Shown: positions 20,740 through 31,326 of the stretch, piece by piece
How the letters are laid out: every line of letters begins with the position of its first letter
How positions within the stretch are numbered: position 1 is the first letter of the stretch
Assembly: GCF_027244095.1 (NCBI RefSeq)
Contig: NC_069658.1
Location: 262,206,687-262,270,686, forward strand
Direction: 5' to 3'
Length of the DNA stretch: 64,000 nt
From: Hemicordylus capensis
Taxonomy: Eukaryota; Chordata; Lepidosauria; Squamata; Cordylidae
Made by a program: the position numbers and the translations under genes
Notes under the pieces: model-generated
What the model saw: only the letters and a program-made list of their open reading frames with translations
Told to the model about the DNA's origin: nothing
The model's database searches: none

Positions 20740-22240
20740 CAATACTTTGACAGGAGCTCCATCTATGCCCCCTTGAGTTCCAGAAAAGGCAGGATAGGAA
20801 TATCAGCAGCAAACTACCTATCCCCAGAACAAGTAGTCCTCTCTACTGTATCATTACAAAACTTCTGATGCCACTTAGTAAGATGCTTTCCATGTTGCCA
20901 TTTGCATAAGGTTTATTTTTTGACATTGGTTGTAAGCATTACATGTTCAAATACAGAATACAAAGACTACCAGCTAGAAGTTGCTTAGTGCTGGAGCACA
21001 TCAAGATGTCCAGATAAATAGGCACATGTAACCTTTTCCACCAAGACAGAATGTGCAAGGTGTTCAGGATTGCCCAGGGGAAGACAGGCAAGGCTTGGAT
21101 ACAGAAACAATCACATGCTGTGAAGCTTGTACACAGATAAGAGGCACAACCCATTCACTCCCTGTGCAAGTCCCACTGAAGTCAATGAGCCTCCTTACAC
21201 TCCTTATTTCAGTGGAGGATGTGCAGGAGAGAATCATGGCAAAGTTCACTCTTTCCTGCAAACGAACAAGGACAGCTTTTAGACCATTAGATTAGATACC
21301 CCCCATAATGTAGAAGCACTACCAGCAATCTTAAAGCATGTGCACCAATATACTTGAAAGAGACCCAAGCTGAGCTAACACAGTTGTCCAGCCAATGCTA
21401 GAAATTCAGTCACCAAGGATACCATTATTGGTAGGCTGGCAGGTGTACAATGACAAGCCTTATTGCAAATCACTTGGAACTCAAGTGTCAACACATAGAA
21501 AACACCCACCCAAATGAGTGTATTTCCTAGAGGCATAACACATGCAAAAACATGGGGGCTTACAGCAGACATTTAGCCAGCCAGCCAGAGGATTGTTGCA
21601 TCAAAATCCACCAAAGTCTTAAACATGTAAAAGATCCTGATCAATAAGGCTTAATCCTTGGTATCTGACAGAAGCCAGTTTAGAAATCATTAGTTTAAGT
21701 TGTTTGTGTTGTCCAGTGTGGCTAAAATTGAAACAGCTGAGTATAGGAGAAGCTACCAGATATGAAAACGCACACTATTCCGATCTCTTGTTTGACCCTA
21801 GTTTTGAAGTTGGAAGATGCTCACTAAAAACTTTCATATGGCATTTAGGTAGATAAAGGTGGAAAAGAGAAGAGGCAGACATCTTTAGAAAATGAAGATG
21901 TTCGGATCTCCATAACAATATGTTTAGAAAGCTTCAAGTCTTGCCATCTTCACTGGACTTCTTGATGTGGTTAGATTCCAAATAGGCCAGCCCAAGGTAA
22001 ATCTTTTTTGTAATCACATCTGTATCCAGGAGAAAAGACACAAGCTGAACAAAAATCTGAGCTCTTAAAAGATCTGCGGGGACAGTGAAGGTCAGAAATG
22101 TTACAAAGCAGTATTGAGAAGCTGTTAGCATTGTACAGCCAGTTCTTTTTAAGTGCTAAGAGCATTGTTTTTGAGATGCAACCTTAAAGAACCAGACACA
22201 TTTTGGATAGTGACAGAAATGGTATTTTGGCTATCTGGAA
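20740..22240. other. No gene recognised; 3' flank of coiled-coil gene
   Basis: No protein signature or clear repeat is seen. If the minus-strand gene with its stop at 22249 is real, its 3' UTR lies here. I could not choose a polyadenylation site. Confidence 0.4.
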
Positions 22241-22248
22241 GAGACTTT

Positions 22249-22445
22249 TCAATCCCAGCTGGATTCATTCTTCACTTGGTTGAGCTCTTGGGTGAACTGG
22301 GCAAGGAGGTCCATCTGTTGTTCGATCGTCTGGATCCTTTCATCAATGTTGGACACTGTCTTCTGGAGCCTGTCCATAAGACTCTTCAGTGTATCCTGTT
22401 TTATCAAGATCATTTGGAGAGCTTCTTGGTTCTTCAGGATGGCAT
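22249..22445 (-). CDS. Last exon of unrecognised coiled-coil protein
   Basis: A strong acceptor (TGTTTCTTGTTCTGGGCAG, ending at 22446) precedes a 197-base exon that encodes 65 residues and stops at 22249-22251. The peptide, beginning AILKNQEALQMILIKQDTLK, has heptad spacing of I/L/M throughout and reads as one long coiled coil ending ELNQVKNESSWD. The exon enters in phase 1, matching the donor phase of the first coding exon at 29073-29172 and of a candidate middle exon at 23102-23251. Joined, the product would be 98 or 148 residues, a small coiled-coil adaptor-like protein. I do not recognise the family and infer no function. Confidence 0.55.
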
Positions 22446-22892
22446 CTGCCCAGAACAAGAAACAGAATTTCAAGGATGCATCAGACTGTCTCCCTCATGA
22501 AGGTGAATACTTCATGCATTGACAAAATTCCATAATAAAGTTTTTAATCTTTGGGGGTGGGGGAAATAGGCTTTTCTTTATATCATCTGAGCATATATTG
22601 TAAGGGAGATAACTTTAAATCTATTGTTTTTATTGGGGAGGGGCTTTAAAAGTGTTAATCTGCTTAGCTCCAGAGGTTTCACAAACACTAAAAGCATCTG
22701 TTCATATCGTGTATCCCACTTCCGCAAGAAAGCAGCCCACAATAAAGCATTCTGTTCATATCTCTTACATGTGTGACTCAGCATTCCTTCAGAGAGCTCA
22801 GGGCAGCACATAGCTCCCATCCCCCATTTTATTCTCTATTAATAAATACTATTAATAAAGGATCTTTATTTTCAAAGAGGGGATAGCAACTG

Positions 22893-23010
22893 CCTCTTTT
22901 AGCTAGTGTCTCCCTTGTGACAGGGAACTAATTAATCTCTTCCTATTCTTTGTTCTTCTGTAAACTGCTTTTAGAACTTTCCTGCTACTATAAGTAAGTA
23001 GCATTTTTCT
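22893..23010 (+). mobile_element. SINE-3 tail fragment
   Basis: TAGTGTCTCCCTTGTGACAGG then CTGTAAACTGCTTTTAGAAC and an AAGTAGCATTTTT end. Confidence 0.6.
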
Positions 23011-23101
23011 GTTGAACAGTATTACAGTAGTTTAGCAGAAACGCAACTTGTCAACACAGACTGCATACCAAATATTGACTTGTTCAGCTCTCTGCTGCCA
23101 C

Positions 23102-23251
23102 CACTTGGATGCATCACAGAAGCAGCCTTTGGAGAGGTGGCCTGCTGCGATTGCTGGAGGAGAGCCTGAGGGGATTGACTTGGCCATGCTGCTTCATCCG
23201 ATAGCAAGATGGATGCTTCCTGAAGATTGCGTCTGCGTTGATCTTCGCGTG
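23102..23251 (-). CDS. Candidate middle exon of the coiled-coil gene
   Basis: 150 bases between an acceptor-like TCTTTCAACAG and a weak donor AAGTG|GTGGCA. It is open in the phase-1 frame, giving a Gln/Ser/Ala-rich peptide that includes REDQRRRNLQEASILLSDEA. Entry and exit phases match exons 29073-29172 and 22249-22445. The donor is poor and the peptide is low complexity, so it may be an alternative exon or chance. Confidence 0.3.
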
Positions 23252-23380
23252 CTGTTGAAAGATGCAAGCATGGCATAGGCCACACACTTGATGTCAAGGA
23301 ATCCTCTGGCCATTCCAGACAGTCAGATTCCAACATCACCACAAATTAGGACAATAAATAGAACATGTAAGCCACATAAT

Positions 23381-23513
23381 CAGTGTTCCCTCTAACAGGG
23401 ATTCCCAGATGTTGTTGACTACAACTCCCAAAATCCCCAGCCAAAGGCCATTGCAGCTAGGGATGTTGGGAGTTGTAGTCAACATCTAGAAATCCCTGTT
23501 AGAGGGAACACTG
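23381..23513. mobile_element. hAT-A palindromic MITE with 8-bp duplication
   Basis: CAGTGTTCCCTCTAACAGGG at the left, its perfect inverse at the right, and arms almost fully complementary over the 133 bp. Flanking 8-mers CACATAAT (23373-23380) and CACATGAT (23514-23521) match at 7 of 8, which is a hAT-type target duplication. Confidence 0.9.
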
Positions 23514-23519
23514 CACATG

Positions 23520-24470
23520 ATGCACAAGGGCATTGCATAATATTGTCATCTGCTGGCAATCTGAATGAACTGTGCCTTTTCAAACTTTTATTGAAGCTAC
23601 AGACTTCTGCAGATGGCACCAATATTATACAACATCCTTGTATATAGTGTGTAACAATTTGCACCAAGGCTAGAATATATTGCCATTTGGAAGAGCCCCA
23701 GGTACAGGGGGAGATGAGAAAGAATCCAATCCTCAACACTCCACCACCATTTTAATTTCTCTTTACATAATCCCATCATTGTTTGAACAAGCCAAGTTGG
23801 CAGCTGGTCAACCAGCCAAAGATTAGTGGGTTCTTCCCAAAAGATGTTGGTCCCCAAGGAAGAGCAACCAAATGGGAGTCTCTCCGACTTGATGCATACA
23901 GCCCAATGAAGCTCTAGTCTAGACAAGCCTTACTAAAATGGGAGCTGTGTAAGAACATCACCCTCCTGGGCCAAAGAGCAGCCACTGGCAGAGGGAAAGG
24001 GCCAAAGCTCCTCTCACTGTAGTCCCAATGGGGGTCCCAATGGGGCCCCTTCCAGCCATTTTCAAAAATGTAAATAGCAAACAATCTGCACGTTCTAGTT
24101 TAACCCTTACGCAGCTCCTATTCATCTGAATGGTTTGTGCAAAGGGATTTTCTGGCAAGTTATACCCCTGTGGCTGAGATCCATCCATCTCCCACTCGGC
24201 TACCCACGTCATCACTTTAAAGCCACTGCGGGAGGCTAGGCCTTCCTAAGCCAAATCACACTTCTAGGAACTAGGCCTTTGCCCCCTTACCCAATTAAAA
24301 TGCTCAGCCAGGAATTATATGGCAAAATCACCCAATAGTAAATGGCACATGCTTGACCTCTCTCAACTACTGGTAAAGCTGCTCCACACATTGAGTTTGG
24401 CCAGGCAACAAAAGGTGGTCTGCTGAGCCTACCCTGAACTTGGAGGAGGCATTGTTGGGAGACCAGGGCT
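23520..24470. other. No gene recognised
   Basis: A minus-strand open stretch at 23597-23926 has no recognisable domain and no splice-site support. Confidence 0.4.
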
Positions 24471-24474
24471 CTAG

Positions 24475-24600
24475 CTTAGTGTTGAGCACACACTTTGCAT
24501 ACAGAAGGTCCCGGGTTCAATCCCTGTCAAGTCCCTTGTCCAAGTTGCTGCCAGTCAGTGTAGACTCACTATAAAGCAGCTTAAATACACTGCTCCATAT
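24475..24600 (+). mobile_element. SINE-2 tRNA-like head, fragment
   Basis: CTCTAGCTTAGTGTTGAGCA (A-box-like), GGTCCCGGGTTCAATCC (B-box), then GCTGCCAGTCAGTGTAGAC. Confidence 0.7.
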
Positions 24601-24659
24601 TCAGATGGTGTTCACCAAATTGAGTACAATGGGTGTACTCAACATACTATATACACAAA

Positions 24660-24830
24660 CAAAGCCACCCTGCTGAATTAGACCAATCTAGTCCAGCATA
24701 CTGCTTCCCACACTAGTCAACCACATGCTTCTAGGAAGGTAATAGCCCACTCCCACTTTTACTCCCCAGCAACTGCTTCCTGTTGTGCACACACCTCCAT
24801 TAGACATTCCCAACACCTACCATTAGCTCC
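24660..24830 (+). repeat. Repeat D copy, diverged
   Basis: CCCTGCTGAATTAGACCAATC, AGTCAACCACATGCTTCTAGG and CTCCCCAGCAACTGC, a diverged member of Repeat D. Confidence 0.5.
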
Positions 24831-25324
24831 TAGTTTGGTTGGGTGGGTGTTTTTTTCCTTTTTTCCCTTTCTTTTTTTGAGGGGTTCAATTTAAGGACAT
24901 GATTTCAAGACTTCAGAACCAGAAGCTGGAAACCTTCACATCTCTATATATATTTCTCTAAGGTGTAGAGAAAGCTGCTACGCGAGTTAGCTGCTGGCAG
25001 AGGGAGACGAAAGTGGTGGCACTGGCAAACAGGCTTGTGAGTGAGGTGGGAAAGATGCAGGGAAGAAAACAGCAGCAGCAGGTGGGTGGGGAAGAAAATG
25101 GCAGTGGTGGTGAGCAGGTGGGGAGAGAAAATAGCGGCAGCAGGCAGAGAACTAGAGGCACAGATGCTCTGTGCCTGGCCCAGCCAAATTAAAATTATTA
25201 TATTTAACTTGGGAGTTTCTAAAGCACCCGGGCACCCTGTTTACTCTGAAACCATGAGAACTAGAACCCTGATATTTAGAAGAAAAGAAAAAATATGAGG
25301 ATAGCTGGTCTTGGTAGAAAGCAT

Positions 25325-25607
25325 GAATTGTCCACTTTGCTAAGTAGGTCCCACCTTGGTTTGCCTTTGAATGGGAGACATGTGTGAGCACTCTAAGATA
25401 TTCCCCTTAGGGGATGGGGCTGCTCTGGGAAGAGCATCTGCATGCTTGCCTGCAGAAGGTTTCAAGTTCCCTCCCTGGCTTCTCCAAGATAGGGCTGAGA
25501 GAGATTCCTGCCTGCAACCTTGGAAAAGCCGCTGCCAGTCTGTGTAGACAATACTGAGCTAGATGGACCAAGGGTCTGACTCGGTATAAGGCAGTTTCTT
25601 ATGTAAG
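25325..25607 (+). mobile_element. SINE-2 long form, plus strand
   Basis: The clearest order in the window: a 5S-like part (CTAAGTAGGTCCCACCTTGG, GAATGGGAGACATG), a linker CTCTAAGATATTCCCCTTAG, a tRNA-like part (GCTCTGGGAAGAGCATCTGC, GGTTTCAAGTTCCC), then the GCTGCCAGTCTGTGTAGAC...CTCGGTATAAGGCAG tail. Confidence 0.85.
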
Positions 25608-25734
25608 CTGAGGGTCCCGAGAACAGTCACCTTAATGCAAGTTGCCAACCTAAAGCTTCCTAGCCTTGTTCTAATCTAAGGTGGCAGGGAGAAAGGCACC
25701 CCTCCGAGCATTTCTAGCATTACAGAACAGGGGT

Positions 25735-25844
25735 TTTCAAACTGGGTCCAGTGTTCCCAGCATCCCCAGCTGCAAAAGCTTTTACTTGGGGATTATGGGA
25801 GTTGTAGTCAATCTCTCAGAATCCCTGTTAGAGGGAACACTGAC
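25735..25844. mobile_element. hAT-A MITE, left end decayed
   Basis: The right end GAATCCCTGTTAGAGGGAACACTG is intact. The left end keeps only CCAGTGTTCCCAG. The core is GGGAGTTGTAGTC. Confidence 0.7.
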
Positions 25845-25987
25845 TGGGCCCCCAGATGTTACTGGACTACAACTCCCACCAGTGGCTGAAATCAATGGGA
25901 CAAAAATGTGAAAACCTGTGGCTTAGAATGATCCTCACAGCTGGCTAGGATAACAGCAACCTGCTCTCTATGAAGCCTTATTCAGAG

Positions 25988-26301
25988 TAGTGTTACCATG
26001 CCCCCCAGATTTTGGGGTTTCACCCAGATTTTAAGCATCTCAGCCAGATTGTTTAGCCCACCCAGATTTGCCCGGATTTTAGCTTTCATTTAAAAAGAAA
26101 AAGAAAAAGAAAAGCTAAGCTCTAGCCCTTGTAGAAGCGGATTTATGGAGCAAAATGTGCAGTCACTATTCTGCTCAAAAAACATTTTCAAGCCAATTTA
26201 TTTATTTAGCACATTTATATACCACCCAAGACGCAAGCCTCTTTACATAATATGCAAATTAGGCACCCTGGGAATTGGAAAGCCAGAATATGGCAACCCT
26301 A
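25988..26301. mobile_element. hAT-B element with perfect 8-bp duplication
   Basis: Ends TAGTGTTACCATGC and ATATGGCAACCCTA are inverted. Flanking ATTCAGAG at 25980-25987 and 26302-26309 is identical. The 314 bp are non-coding and include CAGATTTT/CCGGATTTTAG-type repeats. Confidence 0.88.
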
Positions 26302-26802
26302 ATTCAGAGCCACACCACTGATCCACATAGCCTAGTATGGAGTCCTCTGGCCAATCGTAAGCAGTCCAGGATCTCAGACAGAAGAGCTCTGCCACTGAGC
26401 TGCAGCCGCTCCCCTACGGCTCACCAGTCAGTGTCTTCTGACACACATTTTGTTCTACCCAGAACAGAACAGGCAAATCGCTGCTATTCTGTTCGGGCTT
26501 TCCCAGCATAGCCCTTGGCACAGGGTATTTTCACATGCAACACAAGAAGCTCTTTGAATTTCCCGAGTCTGCGGCAGAAACACAAAAACCTACTCCCAAG
26601 CAGATGAATAGTTCAATTAGAGGTTGCTCACTTCCGGTAGTTATCCTGCAGCGTTCACACAAGCAGCATGCAAGGGACCAAAACAAACCTTTCCTATGAT
26701 TTGTGTGTGGGTGGGGTGTGTGTGTGTTTTGTGGCACCTTTAAGGTTAAGAAGTTGTACCACCTTCAGTCTTCAAGTCTATCAGAACAGCTTTCCCTCAT
26801 AC

Positions 26803-26965
26803 TTAAGTTCCTCCTCACAACAACCCTGTGAAGTAGGTTAGGCTGAGAGAGAAGTGACTGGCCCAGAGTCACCAAGCTAGTTTCATGGCTGAATAGGGAT
26901 TTGAACTCAGGTCTCCCTGGTCCTAGTCTAGCACTCTAACCATTACGCCACGCTGCTAGCCCCAC
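26803..26965 (-). mobile_element. SINE-1 copy
   Basis: Plus strand TCACAACAACCCTGTGAAGT, CAGAGTCACCAAGCTAG, GGATTTGAACTCAGGTC, CTCTAACCATTACGCCACGC; the reverse of a tRNA-headed CORE-SINE. Confidence 0.9.
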
Positions 26966-27223
26966 TAACTTTTTAAAAGTTACACCTTAGGCCTCTGGAC
27001 CCACTTCAGTTTGCAGGAGGAACAGATTTACACATGTTACACTACACAGATCCTATATTCCAGCTGTACGTCACACCTAAGAATTAACATACACTCCTTA
27101 TATACACACACAAAAATTAACACATACATCAGTTATTCACAATAACCAATACACATATGCATCTCCAACTCTTTTAAGAACACACTGAAAGAGCAGGATA
27201 AACACTTATTACGTTGCTAATTA

Positions 27224-27602
27224 ACTGCACTGGCTGCCGATATGTTTCCAGGTGAAATACAAAGTGCTGGTTATTACCTATGAAGCCCTTAACGGCTTGG
27301 GTCCAGGCTATTTAAGAGAGCGCCTCCTTTGTCATAAACACTACTGCCTGTTAGATCTTCTGGAGAGATCGGTTATTGTTACCACCAGCTCGTTTGCTGG
27401 CAACCCAGGCCACTAGGCTTTCTCTGCGGCTGCCCCAGGGCTTTAGAATAAGCTTCCTGCTGAAATAAGAGCATCTCCTTCTCTGTTTGTTTTCAGGAAG
27501 ACCCTCAAGACAATCCTGTTCTCACAAGCTTTTAATTAGAATTAATTTTAATACTTCTAATAATTTGCTTTACTAACTGTTGTATACTATGGTTTTTATC
27601 TT
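27224..27602 (+). mobile_element. L2 LINE 3' coding end
   Basis: It encodes the KYKVLVITYEALNGLG-type C-terminus and matches 61734-61830 of the L2 at the right of the window. It then runs into an L2 3' UTR that stops at about 27602 and appears to resume at 28258. Confidence 0.75.
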
Positions 27603-28257
27603 GTCTATCCATGTGGTTTTCTTGGTAAAATACAGAAGTGGTTTACCATTGCCTTCTCCCACACAGTATGAAATGATGCCTTTGTCATTGTCACTGAAGT
27701 GATTGACCACCTCCAGCAGCTTCCTATATCGCTGCTGCCCAATATAGGTGCCTGCTTGCTTTAGCTGGGATGACTTTCACGCTTTGGGTGACCCTACTGG
27801 GAATAAACTTACCGGCATACTTCGCTGATCCCTCCCAGGAACACCCCACCAGCAGGAACATCCCTCCCAGGAACACCCCACCAGCCCAGCATAGCAGGAC
27901 TTGGGGAGAAGACTTTTGAGGATACCATGGACAGCCAGGAAAACAAACAAGTGGATCATAGAACAAATCGATCCAGAATTTTCACTTGAGGCACAAATGA
28001 CCAGGCTCAAAGTATCATACTTCAGACACATGATGCAAAAACCCAGCTTCCTTGAAAAGTTTATAGTACTGGGAAAAGTTGGAGGAAAGAGAAGGAGAGG
28101 GTGACCAGCAGCAAAGTGGGTGGACTCGATTATGACAGCAATGTATGCACTACTGAGAGACCTTAAAGGCCAAGTTGAAAACAGATCATTCTTGAGAAAA
28201 TCTATCTATATGGTCACTAAGAGTCAACACCAACTTGACAGCACTTAATCAATCACT
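27603..28257 (+). mobile_element. BovB LINE 3' end
   Basis: It contains TTTTCTTGGTAAAATACAGAAG...CCATTGCCTTCTCC, GACTTTCACGCTTTGGGTGA, then the BovB C-terminal region (GGCACAAATGACCAGGCTCA, CAGACACATGATGC, AAAGAGAAGGAGAGG) and ends CTAAGAGTCAACACCAACTTG. Only the 3' part is present. Its end explains the shared tail of the Sauria SINEs. Confidence 0.78.
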
Positions 28258-28375
28258 ATTGTTTTTATTGTGTCTCATGTATTTTAATCTGTGTTGACTT
28301 TTAAATATTTTAAATTTTGTACACCACCTAGAGATGTACATATCAGGCAGTATAAAAATATGATAAATAAATAAC
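28258..28375 (+). mobile_element. L2 3' UTR tail (continuation of 27224-27602)
   Basis: TTGTTTTTATTGTGTCTCATG...TTTGTACACCACCTAGAGATG...CAGGCAGTATAAAAATATGA, then an AAATAA tail. It fits the missing terminus of the L2 copy that ends abruptly at 27602. Confidence 0.65.
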
Positions 28376-28629
28376 AGGGAGCATAAAGATCTTGATCAGG
28401 TACTCAGGGCAGCACCTAGTATTTCTCCACATTCCAAGATAAGCTGAAAAGCACAGAACTGCAAGAGGTGCTATTGCAACCACAGAATCTTTTTCCAGGA
28501 GTTTAAAGCAGTGTGGATGAAGCACTAATTAAACTCAACAGTTGTTTGGCTATGTAGCACACATAGAACCTAGCCAAGGCTAGACCCTGCTTAATGTTTA
28601 GGTTCAACTATTTCAATGCTTTTCCAAAA

Positions 28630-28805
28630 GAGCAACAGGAATCTAGAAAGCTGCCTTATATGGAGTTTCATCTAGATTGTTTACACTTACTGGCAGACAA
28701 TTTCGAGGGTTTCAGATGAGACTCTCTACTTGGAGAATGCAGGGATTGAACTTGGGACCTTCTTCATACAAAGCAGACACTCCACCATTGAGCTAGATAC
28801 ACAAC
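28630..28805 (-). mobile_element. SINE-2 short form
   Basis: Plus strand GAAAGCTGCCTTATATGGAG...GGGATTGAACTTGGGACC...CCATTGAGCTAGATA. Confidence 0.75.
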
Positions 28806-29072
28806 CTAATTCCCTAATATACATACATAATACATTTCCCACATTAAAACCCGATTTTTATCTGTGACTAAAACATGTATTCCTAGAAAAGAAGTCTGCA
28901 CTTAGAGTTAAACTAGGTCATCTCACTTTTTAAGAGTCGTTGGAGTAAAAATCACATCCTTTTAGCTGTATTATTATGGTTAATAGAGTTCTTGTAGGTC
29001 TCCTACAATAGCCCACAGCACCATCTTTAAATCCATTACCCACTTCAGAACAAATAAGATATGGGCCCTCAC

Positions 29073-29172
29073 CGACATCAGTTGCAAAGTTTTCTCTCAG
29101 AGCTACTGCGCTGTGTACCAACGCCACAATCTTTGCCTCCATCTTCTCCACCTTTTCTGCCCACCCTTCCAT
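29073..29172 (-). CDS. First coding exon of unrecognised coiled-coil protein
   Basis: The ATG at 29172-29170 has a good context (TTAGGATGG). It encodes 33 residues starting MEGWAEKVEKMEAKIVALVH and ends at donor GTCG|GTGAGG in phase 1, matching the acceptor phases at 23251 and 22445. The peptide is amphipathic and leads into the coiled coil. An open frame continues upstream of the ATG but has no ATG. The promoter-like sequence at 29175-29420 supports a 5' end here. Confidence 0.5.
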
Positions 29173-29174
29173 CC

Positions 29175-29420
29175 TAACCACACACAAAATCCCACCCCAC
29201 TCTTTTAGTTCACCACCAGCACGGAACCGCTCCAATGTTTATAGGTTCTAGTCGGCCGCTGATCAATCAGCTGGCCCCAAGGCGCCCACTTGACCTCCCT
29301 CCTGCAGGTTTCACTCAGGTCCGTTTCGATCTGTGGCCAATCAGTTTCCAGCATTTCTCTCAGCTTCGTTCCATTGTCACGTTAGTTTGGAAATCAAGTC
29401 GATAAAGGTGGGCGTGTAGG
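29175..29420 (-). promoter_or_regulatory. CCAAT-containing likely promoter
   Basis: On the minus strand, CTGATTGG boxes (reverse CCAAT) occur at about 29337-29344 and near 29265-29272, in a moderately CpG-containing stretch just upstream of the coiled-coil gene's first coding exon. There is no TATA box. CCAAT boxes work in both orientations, so a divergent plus-strand transcript is possible. Confidence 0.45.
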
Positions 29421-29970
29421 TCGATGAATTTTTCTTTTAATATTATCTGATTTTGCATCCTTTCTCCTCTGTTTTTAATCGGAGCTTGTGTTACTGATTT
29501 CTTTAAAACAAAACGTTTCGTCTCCTCGTCCCCCGGCGTTTTAAGGAATGCTGGAAAATAACATGCTTACTTTTGCATTCAACACACACACTACGCTAGA
29601 AGGACTTTTTACATGAGATTCAGGAAAAGGACCAAACTAGATGGGATATTGGGGGTCCTTGTGCCTGTCTCACTTATGTTATTCTGAATGCAGCCGAGGA
29701 GAACTGAATTGGGGCCGATAAAGAGGTGTTTTTGTTGTTTTGTTTTGTAATTAAGTTTTAAAAATTTGGAAGCGTGGCGCTTCAGTCTGTTCTGGTTCAG
29801 GATAGATACACTGTGGCGGCACCAGGAAAAAAAATTGGGGCGGGGGACAGAAGGTGCAAAGTGCATTTATGGGTGGGTGAGCAGTGTCCCATATATTAGA
29901 TTTCTGAAACAGAAATGGGGGGGGGGTTAGGCAAGCCACTCTTTCCCCCCACCCAGCCACCCTTGGATAG

Positions 29971-30086
29971 CTGAGCCTTTAACAGCTGTTTGACAGTCAA
30001 ATTATATTTCCCAGCAGACAAAAGCATTGATGCATAAAGTTCTTTCTGCTGGATTTCTGTCTTTCATGCAGCTGTTAAAGGCTCAG
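29971..30086. mobile_element. Short MITE with 18-bp perfect inverted ends
   Basis: CTGAGCCTTTAACAGCTG at 29971-29988 is perfectly inverted at 30069-30086. The 116-bp element is non-coding. No clear target duplication is visible. Confidence 0.8.
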
Positions 30087-30089
30087 GAG

Positions 30090-30720
30090 TCTCCTAGAAA
30101 ACAGACACATAACGTGCCCTTATGCCTACCAAACACACTTAGCTGCTAGAATAACACTGCTTCCAGAAACCTTGTTTTTCAGATCATAAGTGATGGGTTT
30201 AGACTCCTAGAGCAAATTAGAACCAGGCTAATTGAATTTCAATAGCTTTTTTTTTTCATTTTATTGAGGTTCACCAACCTCAACAACAATATAATAATAA
30301 TAGTAATAATAATAAATAAATATAATGTATATAGCAATTGTGATAGTGATGATGTACAGATGAATATCAGATAAAATGAGTTCATTCCAGATTACTGTAA
30401 TGTCATAGTAATTAGAAAGAGAAGAGGACTGTGAAGGAAAGAAACAGTAAGCTGGACACATAGAAGCCCTTGAGGGCGTACAAGCTGGTCCAAATTCTTG
30501 AGTGTCTTGATGCAAAACTATGAATTCCTGCAATGAATCGCTTCTTTGCTGGCATCACCTCTCATGGGAGTCTCAGCATCAGGACAGGTTTGCAATGCAT
30601 TCCTAAACTGTTCAGCATCGTGGCTGGAATTGGGGATTTGGGGAAGCAGGAAGGAAGGGATGAGAAGAGTAAAAGTGAGGCCCATCCTATCCAGCAGGTT
30701 ATACTGACCCAAGATGACTC
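30090..30720. other. No gene recognised; AT microsatellite
   Basis: Includes T-run and (AATA)n-type simple sequence at 30248-30330. Nothing coding is supported. Confidence 0.5.
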
Positions 30721-30900
30721 AGTCATTCTGCAGCAGAGGTGAGCCTTGAACCCAAATAATATCCCAGATAAAGTACTCTGTGATAACTGGCAGTGGCTTT
30801 CCAGCTAGGTGTTAGACAAAGGCAATGGCAGCAATTGAATCTGGGAGTTTGGGCATGCAGCATTGATTCTCTACCACTGAGCTATTCAACTGGCATGTGA
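30720..30900 (-). mobile_element. SINE-2, heavily degraded
   Basis: Plus strand AACTGGCAGTGGCTTTCCAG...CAGCAATTGAATCTGGGAG...CTCTACCACTGAGCTATTC keeps the tRNA-like end. Confidence 0.5.
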
Positions 30901-31136
30901 TAGAATGTAGCTGATATATCCCATGAAAAATCCGCTTCTCAGGGCAGATTGTGTGGGCTCTTGAGTTATCTTTTGTGTGTGTTTTAGTTTCTAGTGCTCA
31001 TTGTTATATTTTTAAAACATCGTAATATTTTTTAAAACAGAAATGTCTATGAAAGGGTTACATGTTCAGGGGCGTGTATCACTTCTATGGCCGGTATGAC
31101 TACCAGTTTCATCCTTAGGGCCTCTGGTTGTGTTAT

Positions 31137-31326
31137 ATAGGAGCACAGGAAGCTGCCTTCTGTTGAGTCAGGCTGTCGGTCCGTTTAGTTCAATATCATC
31201 TGCACTAAGTGGCAGCAGCTTCTCCAAGGTTTCAGGCAGGGAGTCTTTCCCACTCCTACCTGGAGATGCCAGGGACCGAACCTTCAGCCTGCAAAGCAGA
31301 TGCTCTACCACTGAGCTATGGCCCTT
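31137..31326 (-). mobile_element. SINE-2 short form
   Basis: Plus strand AGGAAGCTGCCTTCTGTTGA...GATGCTCTACCACTGAGC. Confidence 0.85.

Noticed and set aside
23597-23926. Minus-strand 109-codon frame near the coiled-coil gene
   Set aside because: No domain, no splice-site support and no continuation in neighbouring sequence.
24475-24545. tRNA-like A and B boxes in SINE heads
   Set aside because: These do not fold as tRNAs, lack a matching acceptor stem and are followed by SINE bodies. Only 57719-57806 is a real tRNA gene.
28930-29235. Longer N-terminus for the coiled-coil protein
   Set aside because: The frame upstream of 29172 has no ATG, only a TTG; the ATG at 29172 has a better context.
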